This document shows, piece by piece, positions 8,959 to 18,760 of a stretch of DNA of 22,883 nt. The stretch comes from Strongylocentrotus pallidus. Taxonomy: Eukaryota > Echinodermata > Echinoidea > Camarodonta > Strongylocentrotidae. The notes beneath the pieces were generated by a model that worked only from the letters and a program-made list of their open reading frames with translations, was not told the origin of the DNA and did no database searches. The stretch covers positions 11,929,199 to 11,952,081 of the forward strand of contig JARBES010000113.1 in assembly GCA_030265145.1 (NCBI GenBank). Direction: 5' to 3'. The position numbers and the translations under genes were made by a program. Within the stretch, counting starts at the first letter, position 1. Each line of letters opens with the position of its first letter.

Positions 8959-9330
8959 ATGTCATCTACTTGGAGCCAGAAGGTTGTTTATCATATGATT
9001 TTATACAGAGTTTATGCCCTTTTAGCTCCAAACAGAAGGAATTACCTACGCCTACTTGCTATGAACTCATGGATCTATGACTCAGCCTCCCTTATTTCCA
9101 AAGCTGGGTCAAATTCGCAAACAGATATAGAATTAGTCACGCAGAAGTATCCTTCTAGACTGAGTAATCTTCCTGAGTGTACTTATGTGATGATGCATTT
9201 AAGTTGGGACTTGTCAAGTTCATTTAATACAATCTTATTCCATTTAAGAGCTATGATCTGCCATCCCTTGGGGTGTCAACCATCTTTTAAAGATTTGTTT
9301 AAACAGACTTCTGACCTCGAAATAGGGTAA
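8959..9330 (+). CDS. Uncharacterised 123-residue open frame, gene status doubtful
   Basis: An ATG-started frame of 123 codons with mixed, protein-like composition (few low-complexity runs, scattered Trp and Cys). I recognise no domain, signal peptide or membrane segment in it. No acceptor or donor clearly bounds it. It lies directly before a LINE-like tail (9331-9640), so it may be a remnant of a retroposon's coding region or a chance frame. Length in AT-rich DNA is the only support. Confidence 0.2.
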   Translation: MSSTWSQKVVYHMILYRVYALLAPNRRNYLRLLAMNSWIYDSASLISKAGSNSQTDIELVTQKYPSRLSNLPECTYVMMHLSWDLSSSFNTILFHLRAMICHPLGCQPSFKDLFKQTSDLEIG

Positions 9331-9640
9331 TCAAGACGACTGTTCATCGCATTTAGATCCTTTATTTGTGTGGATAAGATTATAAACAAAGAATAGAAGC
9401 ACAGTGCTTTCAGTTGTGCCTCTCCAAAGCTTTTGAAATAAACTAACACTAGACATAAGAAAAGCCTCATTTGTTGCTGCCTTCAATTGAATAGCTTTTG
9501 AATAGTTTTTTATTTTTTATTGTGTGTCTGTAAAGTTGTACTGTTAAGACTTTCGTCTCCATCACAGCCCAACAGAGTAAATTTATATTTGTTGGGCTAT
9601 ATAAATTGATCTCGTTGATATTGATATTATTATTACAGCA
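9331..9640 (+). mobile_element. Possible decayed non-LTR retroposon (LINE) 3' end
   Basis: Around 9400-9440 the plus strand encodes AFSCASPKLLK. This resembles the 'AFSVCAPKLWN' segment near the end of many CR1/Jockey-type reverse-transcriptase proteins. About 100 bases of non-coding sequence follow, then GGGCTATATAAATTGA and a TTGATATTATTATTA tail typical of such elements. A stop lies inside the motif region. Only a short match supports this. Confidence 0.35.
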
Positions 9641-10669
9641 AAGTGATTTCCTTTCTCACATTTTCCTTCATTGCTCACTTTTGATTCTAACCAATATTCT
9701 GAATTGTCAGTTTTCTTAATAGCGCGACCTATGTGTACTACCTACATATCAGAAAAGAGTTACATATGATTAAAAGGGTGGTCATAAATATTTCCAACTG
9801 AAATCTGCAAAAAGCCTTCAGTTATTGATATTATATCTCAATGTTGCTGTCTATTGCTTTCATTATCTAGATCTTGCTGAGATTAACATATTGAAGGGAA
9901 AAGATTCAGTGCATTGGTGAATTTGAATAAAGAATATAGTAACAATACATGTACGTTCTTGGTTGATGCATGGCAAGTGTTCAATAATAAGACATCACAC
10001 AACAGGATTTACTAGATTTTATTGCAAATAAAACAAAACTTTGAACTAGTACAATACATTTACTGCAAAATGTATACATTGAGAGTATTGTAGTATTGAG
10101 TTTATTACCATAGTTTCAACACATCTAGAATTCAACAGATTAGAATAAAATCCAAATGTAATTTCCCAAAAAACGAATCTATTCATATATTTCAGGACAG
10201 AGACAACAGAGCAAAGATATGATAGGACATCGAAATACTTTTAAAGGTATCATTTAATAATGTTAAATCTGAGATGCATGGCCCTATGTGTTATCAGTGT
10301 CTGTGATATGGTGTAATACTGAAGCCCTAAACAAAATTGCGCTTCAAAATGATCATGAAGTGCCTCCAAACATTAACAATCTTTGAGTGACTGGTATTAC
10401 CATATATTTTCCCAATAGACAGTAGTGTTATAAAAAAACTTTAGGAAATAATTTTTTGAATTTCGATTTCAAATCTGAATCATAAATTTCTTGATAATCA
10501 GTTGGGCGATCGGCTTGTAAAAGTCACAGGTTCCTGACTGACCTAAAGGTTTATAATTATCATTGCAGCTTGAGCTAAATTAAGGATTTTATTTCAGAAT
10601 CTGAGACAAAGTTACCCAATCCCTTTAAGTGAATCAATAAGGTACAGATGATATATTAGAGAAGCTGTC
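9641..10669. other. Unassigned AT-rich kilobase
   Basis: No gene, RNA gene or repeat was recognised on either strand. An acceptor-like TTTTATTTCAG ends near 10597, but the sequence after it gives no convincing exon. Confidence 0.4.
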
Positions 10670-10801
10670 ATGTCATCGCGAGGAGTAAAGGTACCGGAAC
10701 CATTTATCACCCTCGATGGGAATAATGTAGAAGTGACTGCTTCCTTCATAGACCTGTATGGAAACCCTATTAATCACTCTAATACCTGTCAAGTGATGTA
10801 G
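10670..10801 (+). CDS. Weak exon or small-ORF candidate, 43 residues
   Basis: An ATG frame with richer G+C than its surroundings encodes a protein-like peptide containing KVPEPFITLDGNNVEV and SFIDLYGNPIN, then stops at TAG. A donor-like CAA|GTGATG lies just before the stop. No strong acceptor is seen upstream. The alternating polar and hydrophobic pattern would suit a beta-strand domain, but no family is recognised. It could be an exon of a plus-strand gene or a chance frame. Confidence 0.22.
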   Translation: MSSRGVKVPEPFITLDGNNVEVTASFIDLYGNPINHSNTCQVM

Positions 10802-12017
10802 GGTATATTAGCCTTACCCTTTCTCTAACCCCTTGCAGACATGGAATAGTATACAATCTTTTATCCCATAACCCTATAATAACTAATTAGTGTGTAATTA
10901 AACTTTTTTTTCTTTTTTTCCATCTTATAATAATGGTTTTGTAACGAAATGTCTTGTCATGAAATTTCATTTTAGGCATGGAGTTGATACAAATGCCTGT
11001 AACAAGAAATCTCCCAATACCTTTATAAAATTTCCCCAAACTCACATATTCTGTTTATAACCTAGTTGTGAAGCAAATTTGGACATGTATGGATAATGTA
11101 CCATTCTTATCATTAGTATTGTATTGATCTTATAGTATTTGAGAAAACACCTAAAATGCATCTAATACCCCACTCCTATGATTGCATTTCTACAATTCTT
11201 GTTCGTATAACATATATTTCATTGTGCTTGCCTCTTGCACTGTACAATCTCCTTTGTATGTAGCGACAAATCTGTTTTCTGTTCTCTGATTTGTTTTCAA
11301 TGGTTAAAGAAAATACTTGACTAGATCCAAAAGATGGGCGTCACAACATACTGTTTTGTTGTTTTGACTGTGGATGGCTTTAAAGTCTTGTGGGTTTAAA
11401 GTACATGTACATTGTAATTGATTCAATGTTGTTTGGTCCTGTTGAGGTTAATGTAGGTCCAGGGTTGTGGGGAGGCACATGGATGCCAAGTTTGTGGGGG
11501 TGATGAACATAAGAGGCGTTTGATTGATTTAATCAGCCCGTCTTGGCTCTTGTTTTGATGGCTAAAACAGCTTGTCTGTGAAACCATATTACAACAAGAG
11601 ATTGGCTAAAACACATTTCATAACATCATTTCATTCATGATGTGTAATTGATAATCATCTGGTATTCACTTGAACTAAAATGTTGAACTCTTTTTATATG
11701 TCACTTAAAAAAATTATCTCCCTGTGCCACGTTGTATCTATCATGGGATAGATATCCAATGTACCAAGGTACCAAAATCATTTAACTTTTATCAGTACAA
11801 TATTAATTTATACTGGTATTAAAAGGGTTGTCTTGGAGCTAATAAAGACCAGAAATAGGTAATTTCTCAGAGTCACTGTGTTGCACAAAGCAATCCTTCT
11901 TCCAATTGGTGCATATTGGTTTGTGCAAAAGTGCATGTGTGGCAAAATAGCGACCATGCAGAGAGATGAAAAAAGCAACTGAAGTTTTAATAATTATGTA
12001 AATAAGAGGGAGACATA
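10802..12017. other. Unassigned stretch up to the assembly gap
   Basis: About 1.2 kb with no recognisable gene or repeat. Only small items were noted, such as the local palindrome ATCTATCATGGGATAGAT near 11738. Confidence 0.4.
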
Positions 12018-12117
12018 NNNNNNNNNNNNNNNNNNNNNNNNNNNNNNNNNNNNNNNNNNNNNNNNNNNNNNNNNNNNNNNNNNNNNNNNNNNNNNNNNNN
12101 NNNNNNNNNNNNNNNNN
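12018..12117. other. Assembly gap of exactly 100 N
   Basis: One hundred N in a row, the usual placeholder for a gap of unknown size. The sequence right after it is a truncated start of the 460-base direct repeat, so the gap probably fell in or beside repeated DNA. Confidence 0.98.
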
Positions 12118-12581
12118 ATTGGAACTATTCGTTTAAATAAAATGATAAAGCTCATAAACATGTTTTACACTTCGTCACCAAAGAGTCTAATACCAGAAGA
12201 GATTTGACTCTGTTTTATCTTATTTCATATGTATATATATTTTTATATATTCTTTTAAATTTTGCCAAGGCATCCTTGTACTACAATAACATATATTCCA
12301 ACTTTATAGCCTGCCCCATATGCTTTTTCTTTCTTTCTCTCTCTCTCTCTCTCTCTCTTTCACCTTCTGACTCTCTCTGGCTTTCTATCTCCTCTTGCTA
12401 CCTCTCTTGATGCCCCTCTGTCACTAACTCACTCTGTTTATTTCTTTCTTCTATGCTAATAAATCAGAACCCTTGTATCTAGTGCATGATATATTGCTAC
12501 TATACTTTCGAATGTAATTTATTTGCATTTATCACAGGTCGTCTTTGTAAGGAATTGCTCAGAGGCATGTGTATAATTGGC
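12118..12581. repeat. Long direct repeat, copy B (partner 1166-1625)
   Basis: It begins at the first base after the gap (ATTGGAACTATTCG, matching ATTGGATCTATTCG at 1166) and aligns for 464 bases until ATAATTGGC. It contains its own AT stretch and a CT microsatellite (12328-12358). After 12581 it diverges abruptly from copy A. The EGF/Ig exon that follows copy A has no counterpart here. Confidence 0.8.
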
Positions 12582-13290
12582 TCTGTTAAAGCTTATGGAA
12601 AATGTGAAATAATATCATTGATCTTATGTAGCCTATTTTTCAACACTTTCCACCACTTGGATTCCTAAACAACTTGTTTAACATGTTTTAAGTCCATGTT
12701 TATGACACTACAACAGTTGCACAATTTTATGTTGCAATTAGTGGGAAATTAATGTCATTTTTCCTGTTTTCCCAATTTGATAAAACGCTCATTTACTTTA
12801 GCGCAAATACTATTTTCGGTGGAGACATTAGGTCAAAGTTGTACTTCGATCAATCTATTTAGCGTATTGGAAATAAAAATTCATTCCGTCTAGCACATGT
12901 GCCTTAATTCATTCAAATTTATCGGCATTTGCAAACAGGTGACCTTACGCGTTCAAATTCGCAAATGGCCAATCAAATTCGTATAATTAACATGCATGTT
13001 GTTTATGTACTTTTTTCTCTTGAAATTCCATAAAAATGTAACCATTTCAGGGGGAGGGGGTAGTTGATACAGATAATAACTTTTAGTTTATATATTCTTT
13101 CAAGATTAAATTGTAAACATTTCATTGATATTCCGTTGTCTACTGACCTTTTATTTGGGGTGGTTGAGGCGCAGTCTATTAGATTGTAAGTGTATTTTCC
13201 GAGTACTAGTCCCTGCACACTTATATGAATAAACAACTTTACATGTAGACCCCTACATGGTAATATAGTAGTCATTCAATCGCTTATAAT
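12582..13290. other. Unassigned stretch with scattered regulatory-like motifs
   Basis: No gene seen. Around 12920-12985 there is a cluster of CATTTGCAAA, AACAGGTGACC, TTCGCAAATGG and GGCCAATCAA. These resemble octamer-like, E-box and CCAAT motifs upstream of the TATA-like site at 13291. Such short motifs are weak evidence. Confidence 0.25.
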
Positions 13291-13382
13291 TTTATATATA
13301 TAAATCTCACATCCACTCTCCGACATGACCGTATGGATAACGAAACCGGCGCAGAAGTTACTGGAAGCATCTCATATTTGCT
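13291..13382 (+). promoter_or_regulatory. Possible TATA box and short first coding exon
   Basis: TTTATATATATAAAT at 13291-13305 is followed about 20-30 bases later by a pyrimidine-rich CACTCTCCG and an ATG at 13325. The frame MTVWITKPAQKLLEASHIC runs to 13382 and meets a good donor, T|GTAAGA, in phase 1. No downstream partner exon was found. AT-rich DNA makes TATA-like strings common. I treat it as a candidate only. Confidence 0.2.
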
Positions 13383-14947
13383 GTAAGAATTGATCTTTAT
13401 TCACGCATTAAAACATTATGTACACATATATAATTTTGTTTAAATTTAAATTTATTCATTCATGGGAATAATTTTCTAGAAAATTAATCAAAGTGATAAC
13501 ATGCTTCTTTTCACACATTTAAACAACATTTATGATGGTGAATTTCATGGATTCAATGCCGTTGTATATACCGGTAGAACCTTAATATATCATGTATATT
13601 TAGCTATCTAGCTCTTGGTAATATAAACCTACCTTCATTATAGAAAAACAGTGATCGAAAGTGCCATGATCACTTTCATCAATAGTACACATATCTCAAT
13701 AATAATTATTGCAAGAAACCTGTTGAATTATACATTATTACATCATTATATATTATATTCAATTAGATGCACGACATAAGTCTGTAGAGTAGAACAAGTA
13801 ACCGAATAACATAGCATACCACATGGAAAAACAGGATATTTATTCACAGCACTGCCCATCAAAAAATAGACAATATGACTAGTCTTTTAAAACTTTTTTC
13901 TTATGAATATTGCGATTTACTCAGTTGATGAAAATAACAACTACAAAATGGGTACATCAATAGATACAAACGCACACAAATTGATCATGAAGAACTTCAC
14001 AATTGATAAGAGTAAACAAATCTTAAACACATTTCGATTATGATTATAATGAAGGAGAACTGCAAGTTCCTGTTGTCACTAAGTCTTAGGACTAAGAATT
14101 AATTCTCTTAATTCGAATGGAATACTTTACACTGCATTTACTAGTATAAATGCTTTAAAAAAACACTTATATATATATATATATATATATTTGTACGTAT
14201 ATATCAAGTTAGAATTTGATAAATAAAATATACAGAGGGAAACATAATAACCCGGAAGTATGTGTAAACAACAATAACATAAACATAAGATCTGACAACG
14301 CAGTAAAGTCAATATTGCTAAAAAGATACCATTGTACCTTCCCTTTTTTGCCTATTATCCAAATGGTTGATTGCATGAGCTCTACAACGTAGAAGGCGTA
14401 TATTAACACAGATACATGTAACTGTAATTAATAGAAGTAATCTCACATGTTCAGTCAATTGAAATAATACATGAATAAGTATAGTCATATCCTTTATTTT
14501 TTACAAAATAATACATTTTGTGGCTTCAGTCAAGCATATGAATCATAACATAATTATGGATATGAATTTTCTTAATGTACATTTCATCATCTAAATTGAA
14601 GTTGTGCTATTAAAAAATATATATCAAATACTATTGCTGCTTGTAAACGCTAGTTGTACAAAGACAAGTAAAAGAACAGAAAACTACCTAATTCTACATG
14701 TACTAATCAGATATAAGCAGAGCAAGGTTGTTGTAAACATTATGGATTTATACATTTCTTGACATTATACGTGTATAGTTACTTATCCACCAATTTTACA
14801 TTGAAATATATTATTACATCCTCAATCTAGTTTTGTAATTACTGTAAACTAAAGTAATCCAAACAAATTTGGTTGGCTACTGTATGAAGTTCACGTGTTG
14901 CGTATATTAAACAAAAATTAAATATTTTTCGATTATTTTATAGACAG
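13383..14947. other. Unassigned AT-rich stretch
   Basis: About 1.55 kb with no supported gene. It contains an (AT)n microsatellite at 14168-14191. Minus-strand open frames over it are short and without recognisable domains. Confidence 0.45.
14168..14191. repeat. (AT)n microsatellite
   Basis: About twelve perfect AT units. Confidence 0.95.
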
Positions 14948-15180
14948 AAGACTTGTGGTCTAGTGGATATGTCTCCGGACTGCGTAACACAAGATATTGG
15001 TTCTAATCCCTAACGTATGAATTTTCCTTGGCAAACTCTCATTCTGTATTTGCCACATTCCACCCAGGTGTAGTAAGGGTACCTGGTATGATTGTTGCCG
15101 GAGCTAAAGCCAGGGTAATAATATCCAAATTCCTTTGGAAGCGCATACAGACGTTTTATCATAATGTGATATGCCCTATA
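14948..15180 (+). mobile_element. tRNA-derived SINE
   Basis: The A box TGGTCTAGTGG (14956-14966) and B box GGTTCTAATCC (14999-15009) lie 43 bases apart, as in tRNA genes. The tRNA-like head is followed by TTTTCCTTGGCAAACTC, ATTTGCCACATTCC, CCACCCAGGTGTAGTAA and GGTACCTGGTATGATTG. That body is familiar from echinoderm SINEs. The 3' limit is estimated. It has no intact tRNA fold, so it is not called a tRNA gene. Confidence 0.75.
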
Positions 15181-15207
15181 AAACTTAACCGGAATACTTA
15201 AAGCTAT

Positions 15208-15229
15208 GGGGGGGGGGGGGGGGAGGGGG
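15208..15229. repeat. Poly(G) tract
   Basis: Sixteen G, one A, then five G, just after the SINE. Its length may be unreliable in the assembly. Confidence 0.9.
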
Positions 15230-15319
15230 TGGCGTATGTAGTTCCCTCCGAACCTCTAATACTAGAGAGCTCATCCTTCCAAAAATTTATTTTGGGAGAT
15301 GGTATCTGCACGTTTACCG

Positions 15320-15390
15320 ATTCCATTTGGTTCAATGCCGTTTGGTCCCATCGTCATATGGTGCAACATCATTCGGTCTAACCTAATTAG
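15320..15390. repeat. Diverged minisatellite, period about 16-17
   Basis: Successive units CCATTTGGTTCAATG, CCGTTTGGTCCCATCG, TCATATGGTGCAACATC and ATTCGGTCTAACC share an nnTTTGGTncAATn pattern. A stray related unit (TAGTCCAATGACCAAAC) lies near 15458, inside the neighbouring LINE fragment. Confidence 0.55.
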
Positions 15391-15394
15391 CATT

Positions 15395-15658
15395 ATTTCG
15401 CCCATTAACGTTTGTCAAAGAACCACTTTCTATAATTATCATCTGATAACCACTTAGTCCAATGACCAAACAGCAGCGGCATTCTGTATTTTTATGTAAT
15501 TTTGCGAATAGGTTGTTAGGCGAACCAAACAAAAGGCCATTACCAAAATCCAAGCGAGGTGAGATTAAAGCATGAGTAATTTTCTCAGTGGCACTACGGT
15601 TAAGATATTTACGAATAAAACCTAATTCAGTGGGCGCGCAGTTGCTAGCGTCAAACAA
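15395..15658 (-). mobile_element. LINE (non-LTR) reverse-transcriptase C-terminal fragment
   Basis: The minus strand encodes GFIRKYLNRSATEKITHAL followed by SPRLDFGNGLLFGSP and AKLHK. This matches the well-known region after the catalytic domain of CR1/Jockey-like LINE proteins (IRKYL...ATEKL.HAL..SRLDY.NSLLYGLP...KLQ..QNAAARLV). The expected KIQNAAA continues one frame over near 15485, so there is a frameshift. A later LVIGLSGY resembles LVTGLSKY in the first frame. The catalytic YxDD motif and the endonuclease are absent, so this is a dead 5'- and 3'-truncated copy. Confidence 0.75.
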
Positions 15659-15715
15659 AGTTGAATGAAGCGTGTATGTTTATCAAAATGGTGTGACAAT
15701 GACAAGACAATTATT

Positions 15716-15795
15716 AAATAATAGATGAATAAGTAAATGAATAAATATGTAAATAAAAATAAGTAAATGAATAAATATGAAAATAAAAATAATCG
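15716..15795. repeat. A-rich tandem repeat, two units of about 30 bases
   Basis: AAGTAAATGAATAAATATG followed by TAAATAAAAAT or AAAATAAAAAT occurs twice in a row, with AATAGATGAATAAG before it. Confidence 0.8.
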
Positions 15796-16281
15796 ACAAC
15801 AGTACTGAATTTACAACTTGCCCACACTATCAAGAATGACGTATGCACAGAGATGGCAATTTACATGGAATAAATCTCCTCAAATAGCCTTATATGTTTA
15901 AAATGACCAAGGTTGAATTTTTGTTAAGGTAATGTTTTAGGCCTCCAAATCCAATTTTGATTAAACTTGAATATAGAGTTTGTAAAGGTTTGGAACAGAT
16001 TGATCAAAAAAGCTCTAAAAAGACATAAACCTATTTTTTTAAGAATAACATTCAGGTCACAACATTTTTTCCAACTTTCTTGGCAACAATTTTTAAAAGT
16101 ACATTTTCCTGAAACACATTGTATAATAATGATATCGTAGATTCAGTTAGACCATGCCATTAGATTTAATTTGAGCTGTGCTTTGCCATATTTAACCACA
16201 AAGGAAATAATACATACAAACTAAAAATATATAAATGAAATATTTGTCGCAGCTATCTTGAAAGAGTAATAGCCAACAAAT
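15796..16281. other. Unassigned stretch after the coiled-coil locus
   Basis: AT-rich, with no gene seen. As the downstream flank of the minus-strand coiled-coil gene and its decayed copy, it may hold 3' UTR, but no convincing poly(A) signal could be assigned. Confidence 0.35.
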
Positions 16282-16740
16282 GATTAAGAGTGTTCTCCGA
16301 CATCTGGCAACGTACTTTCCGTAGCCGCCCCAAAGACCACTTCTACAGGGCAACCCAATGTTTCTAAGGACGCGCCCTCACTTACAACCCTTTCCTTACC
16401 GTATTGAAAACAGTTTTTATTTCGTTCTTTTTTGTTGGCTTCCTTAGTACATTTTCCTGGTCAAGTAATTCTGTTTACACTTGCCCTTTTTTCTCCCGAC
16501 TTAGATTGAGTTCCTTGTTTGCCTTCCATATTGCATTTTTCATGTCTAATAATTCACTTGATGCCTTGCTTTAATACGTCACTCTTCCAGCCCTCTAAAT
16601 TACGTGACTCTTCCTCTTGTTTCTTAGTTCCTTAATTGCCTCCCTTACTGCGTTTTCTTTGTTTTGAAATCCGTTACTTGTTTCATTTGGTTTTCGTTGC
16701 ACCTTCCTTTTTCTTCTTTAAAAACTGCAAGTCCTCATCC
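16282..16740 (-). pseudogene. Decayed tandem copy of the coiled-coil gene's 3' exon
   Basis: Both this copy and the gene itself begin, in plus-strand terms, with ATTAAGAGTGTTCTCCGACA then TCTGGCAACG (16282 and 16788), about 504 bases apart. The copy continues with the same coil modules (GTAAGGGAGGC, ATATGGAAGGCAAACAAGG on minus) and reaches TTGCAG near 16725, the counterpart of about 17630 in the gene. It therefore covers in about 460 bases what takes about 850 in the gene, having fewer coil units. Several stops and frameshifts break it. It is a host-gene duplicate, not a transposon. Confidence 0.75.
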
Positions 16741-16909
16741 CACCTATATCTTTTGAGCTAACTTGACAAAATATGTAGCGAAAAAATTATTAAGAGTGTT
16801 CTCCGACATCTGGCAACGTTCTTTACTTAGCCGCCTAAAAGTCTACTTCTACGACCAATGCATTTCTACTAGGGATGCGCACTTACGTAAATCCTTTTCT
16901 TTACCGTAT

Positions 16910-18020
16910 TTATAATTTCTTTTTATTTCGTTCCTTTTTTGCCTTCTTTGGTTCATTTTCCCGGTCAGGTAATTCTTCTGGAATTTGCCCTTTATTCTCC
17001 TGTATTTGTTTTAGTTCCATTTTTGCCTCCCTTATTGCATTTCTCAGGTCAGATAATTCATTTACTGCCTTCCTTACGTTACTCTTCCAGCCCTCTGAGT
17101 CTTGTCGCAATTGCTTTTCTTCCTCCTGTATTTGTTGTAGTTTCTTGTTTGCCTCCCATATGTTATTTTGTAGGTCACGTAAATCCTGTGTTGCCTTCTT
17201 TACTTCACTCTTCTTGCTGTGTAATTTGTGTGACATTTGCTCTTTTTCCTCTCGATTTCTATTTAGTTCCTTGATTTCCTCCCTTAATGCATATTCCCAG
17301 CCATGTAATTCTTTTGCCTTTTGCTCTTTTAGACATTCTGCCCTCTTTACTGCAAATTCCTTGTCACGCAATTCGTGTGCTGCCTTCCTTATATCACTCT
17401 CACAGTCCTTTAAATCTTGTTGGTTTTTTCTCTTTTTAGTTACTTCCTTTTTCGCCACCCTTATTTCAAATTCACAGCTATTGAATTCTTTTGACATTTG
17501 TTCTTTTTTCTCCTGTATTTGATTTAGTTCCTTATTTGCCCTCCGTACTGCACTTTCCTCGGTTTGAAGTTCTCCATACGTGTTCCATTTAGTTTTTGTT
17601 GCACCTTTTCGGTATTTTCGTTGAGAGACTGCAACTCCCTTTTTTTTCTCCCCAGATTTTTCTGAATTGCATCAACATCACTTTCGATTTTTTTCTGTTC
17701 ACAATGTTTTACGCTGATATTTTCTTCGCATGTGGTTAGTTCATTCTCTTTACAACTAAGCTCTTGTTTAAGTGTTCTTATAGTTCGATTAAGTATTTGG
17801 ATGCGACCTCTTGCTTCTTTCTTTAGCGTAGCCTCATACTGGTGCTCCCTTTCCCTCTGAGTTTGATTTCCTGAGAAAGAGCTTGCCGTTTGGACACCCC
17901 CCGGTGAAACCGTAACAATATGATCACTGTATGCGCACTCTAGAAAAACTTTTAGCAGCTGCTGAAGACAAGATTCATCGGCCTTCCCGCTAACCTCTAC
18001 TAATGTAGGGCTTGTCCGTC
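16910..18020 (-). CDS. Large 3' exon of an unrecognised coiled-coil protein gene, frameshifted
   Basis: The minus-strand acceptor TTCTTTTCATGTTCAG ends at 18021. Read in phase 1, the exon opens RTSPTLVEVSGKADE, has about 70 non-repetitive residues, then a Gln/Glu/Lys/Arg-rich coiled coil to a TAA at 16910. Around 17575 the frame shifts. Unshifted, translation stops at 17524; the other frame carries the remaining 200-odd residues. The coil is built of 14-residue units of type EL..E..VRKA.., often alternating with 28-residue units that add ELxQIQEEKEQ. Most have no proline until the last unit. The protein is probably cytosolic or cytoskeletal by composition only, and no family is recognised. 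The decayed twin at 16282-16740 is in frame at the point that is shifted here. This suggests a recent indel or an assembly error. Confidence 0.6.
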
Positions 18021-18170
18021 CTGAACATGAAAAGAATGATGTTATACAGTAATCGACCGTACCTGCATGGGATATTTTATCGAATAATGTGCTATCAGGT
18101 GTAAACCTTTAACATATGTATTTTAAATGCAGGGGTGAAAGCTTCATGGTGATGCAAAGTCAACATAGTA

Positions 18171-18760
18171 GCCTCTTTCACACCGGGCCATATGTAGAGT
18201 TGCGTAGTGTTGCGTACCGACTACGCCGAGCGTACGCTGTCCTACGCTGCCTACGTAACTATACGCTGAGGAACGCAAATGGGTACTCGAGATGGACGCA
18301 AATAATTAAACATGTTTTTTTTCGCGTACTTTCGGCGTAGCCACTAAACGCAAAAGTACGCATTTTTTACGCCAGTCTACGCAACACTACGCTACAGTAT
18401 GCCACTCCTACGCAATAGTACGCTACCCTACGCCAGATCGAAGAAGTAGTAAAAGCTTGCGCACACAGTAAACAACCAAACGCAACCGTAATCAAACATG
18501 TACGCCAGGCCTACGTAAACGTACGCAACCCTACGCCTGTTTTACGCAATCGTACGCATAGGTACGCCAATTGCATACGCCGTAGGTACGCGGTGGCTAT
18601 GCACAGGGTTCGTTACCACATGCCACCGTACGCCAGCCTACGCATAACCTACGCAGGGATTACGACGAAGCAACATTTTGTTCATGAATACGCAGCCTAA
18701 TTTTGGCGCAGTTGGTACACCACCCTACGTGACTCTACGCAGATCTGGTGTGAAAGGGAC
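18171..18760. mobile_element. TACGC-rich inverted-repeat (foldback/MITE-like) element
   Basis: The left end CCTCTTTCACACC and the right end, reading CCCTTTCACACCAGATC on minus, form an inverted repeat. Related GTAGAGT and GCGTA motifs follow inside. Between them about two dozen TACGC pentamers and several GCGTA occur in under 600 bases, a striking CpG-rich island in AT-rich DNA. No protein is encoded; an open frame at 18116-18340 is a by-product. It sits in the intron of the minus-strand coiled-coil gene. No clear target-site duplication was found. Confidence 0.6.

Noticed and set aside
14948-15020. Functional tRNA gene
   Set aside because: A and B boxes are present but the stems do not pair, and a SINE body follows.
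16875-17522. 215-codon plus-strand frame, Ser/Phe/Cys rich
   Set aside because: It is the antisense of the coiled-coil exon, whose minus-strand reading has clear heptad structure.
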